Shown here: one piece after another, positions 20,819 through 20,832 of the stretch | Numbering within the stretch: the first letter of the stretch is position 1 | Layout of the letters: every line of letters begins with the position of its first letter | Assembly (NCBI GenBank): GCA_020025195.1 | Contig: JAHHSN010000025.1 | Span: 1-20,832 of the forward strand | Source of the DNA: Angelakisella sp. | GTDB taxonomy: Bacteria > Bacillota > Clostridia > Oscillospirales > Ruminococcaceae | DNA length: 20,832 bases | Direction of reading: 5' to 3' | Notes under the pieces: generated by a model | What the model was told of the DNA's origin: nothing | The model's database searches: none | The model's input: only the letters and a program-made list of their open reading frames with translations | Program-made: the position numbers and the translations under genes

Positions 20819-20832
20819 GGCAAGTCCTGTCC

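Noticed and set aside
1..20832. CRISPR arrays, tRNA or rRNA genes, insertion sequences, phage or toxin-antitoxin genes
   Set aside because: None seen: no regularly spaced direct repeats, no transposase or integrase frames, and no tRNA-like sequence; the cloverleaf at 1296-1406 lacks tRNA consensus positions and CCA-type arms.

Overview
The window is a G+C-rich chromosomal segment of an endospore-forming member of the Clostridia, probably Oscillospiraceae/Ruminococcaceae-like. Evidence: a full-length SpoIIID, a SigH-type sigma factor, strong GGAGG ribosome binding sites, C+ (zinc) forms of S14, L36, S4, L24 and adenylate kinase, and the Firmicutes order of the S10-spc-alpha ribosomal supercluster. 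Species cannot be fixed from this sequence alone.

Left part (1-4684). On the minus strand, a two-gene short-chain chromate-transporter pair (57-1171) has its own promoter and a terminator with a UUCG loop. Upstream of it, also on the minus strand, is spoIIID (1512-1775) with its own terminator. The gap between them holds a very G+C-rich 111-bp element (1296-1406) that folds on paper into an almost fully paired four-helix cloverleaf. Divergent from spoIIID, a plus-strand promoter drives a PepD-type M20 dipeptidase (1977-3410). A separate promoter with a palindrome at the transcription start leads to sigH (3677-4267). A small protein with two CxxC/CxxC zinc-binding units follows (4338-4616), then an intrinsic terminator.

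Right part (4685-20832). Two possible tandem promoters and a leader of about 317 nt, containing a long terminator-like hairpin, precede an uninterrupted plus-strand run of 32 genes: rpsJ-rplC-rplD-rplW-rplB-rpsS-rplV-rpsC-rplP-rpmC-rpsQ, rplN-rplX-rplE-rpsN-rpsH-rplF-rplR-rpsE-rpmD-rplO-secY-adk-map, a KOW-domain gene, infA-rpmJ-rpsM-rpsK-rpsD-rpoA-rplQ. A strong terminator (20748-20784) closes the run. The products are ribosomal proteins of both subunits plus protein export (SecY), nucleotide balance (Adk), N-terminal Met removal (Map), translation initiation (IF-1) and the RNA polymerase alpha subunit. No gene in this run is broken, fused or missing relative to the usual Firmicutes order.

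No new protein system is evident. The observations that merit checking are non-coding: the cloverleaf at 1296-1406, the S10 leader with its possible attenuator, the palindrome at the sigH transcription start, and several clean hairpins in the larger gaps of the ribosomal cluster.
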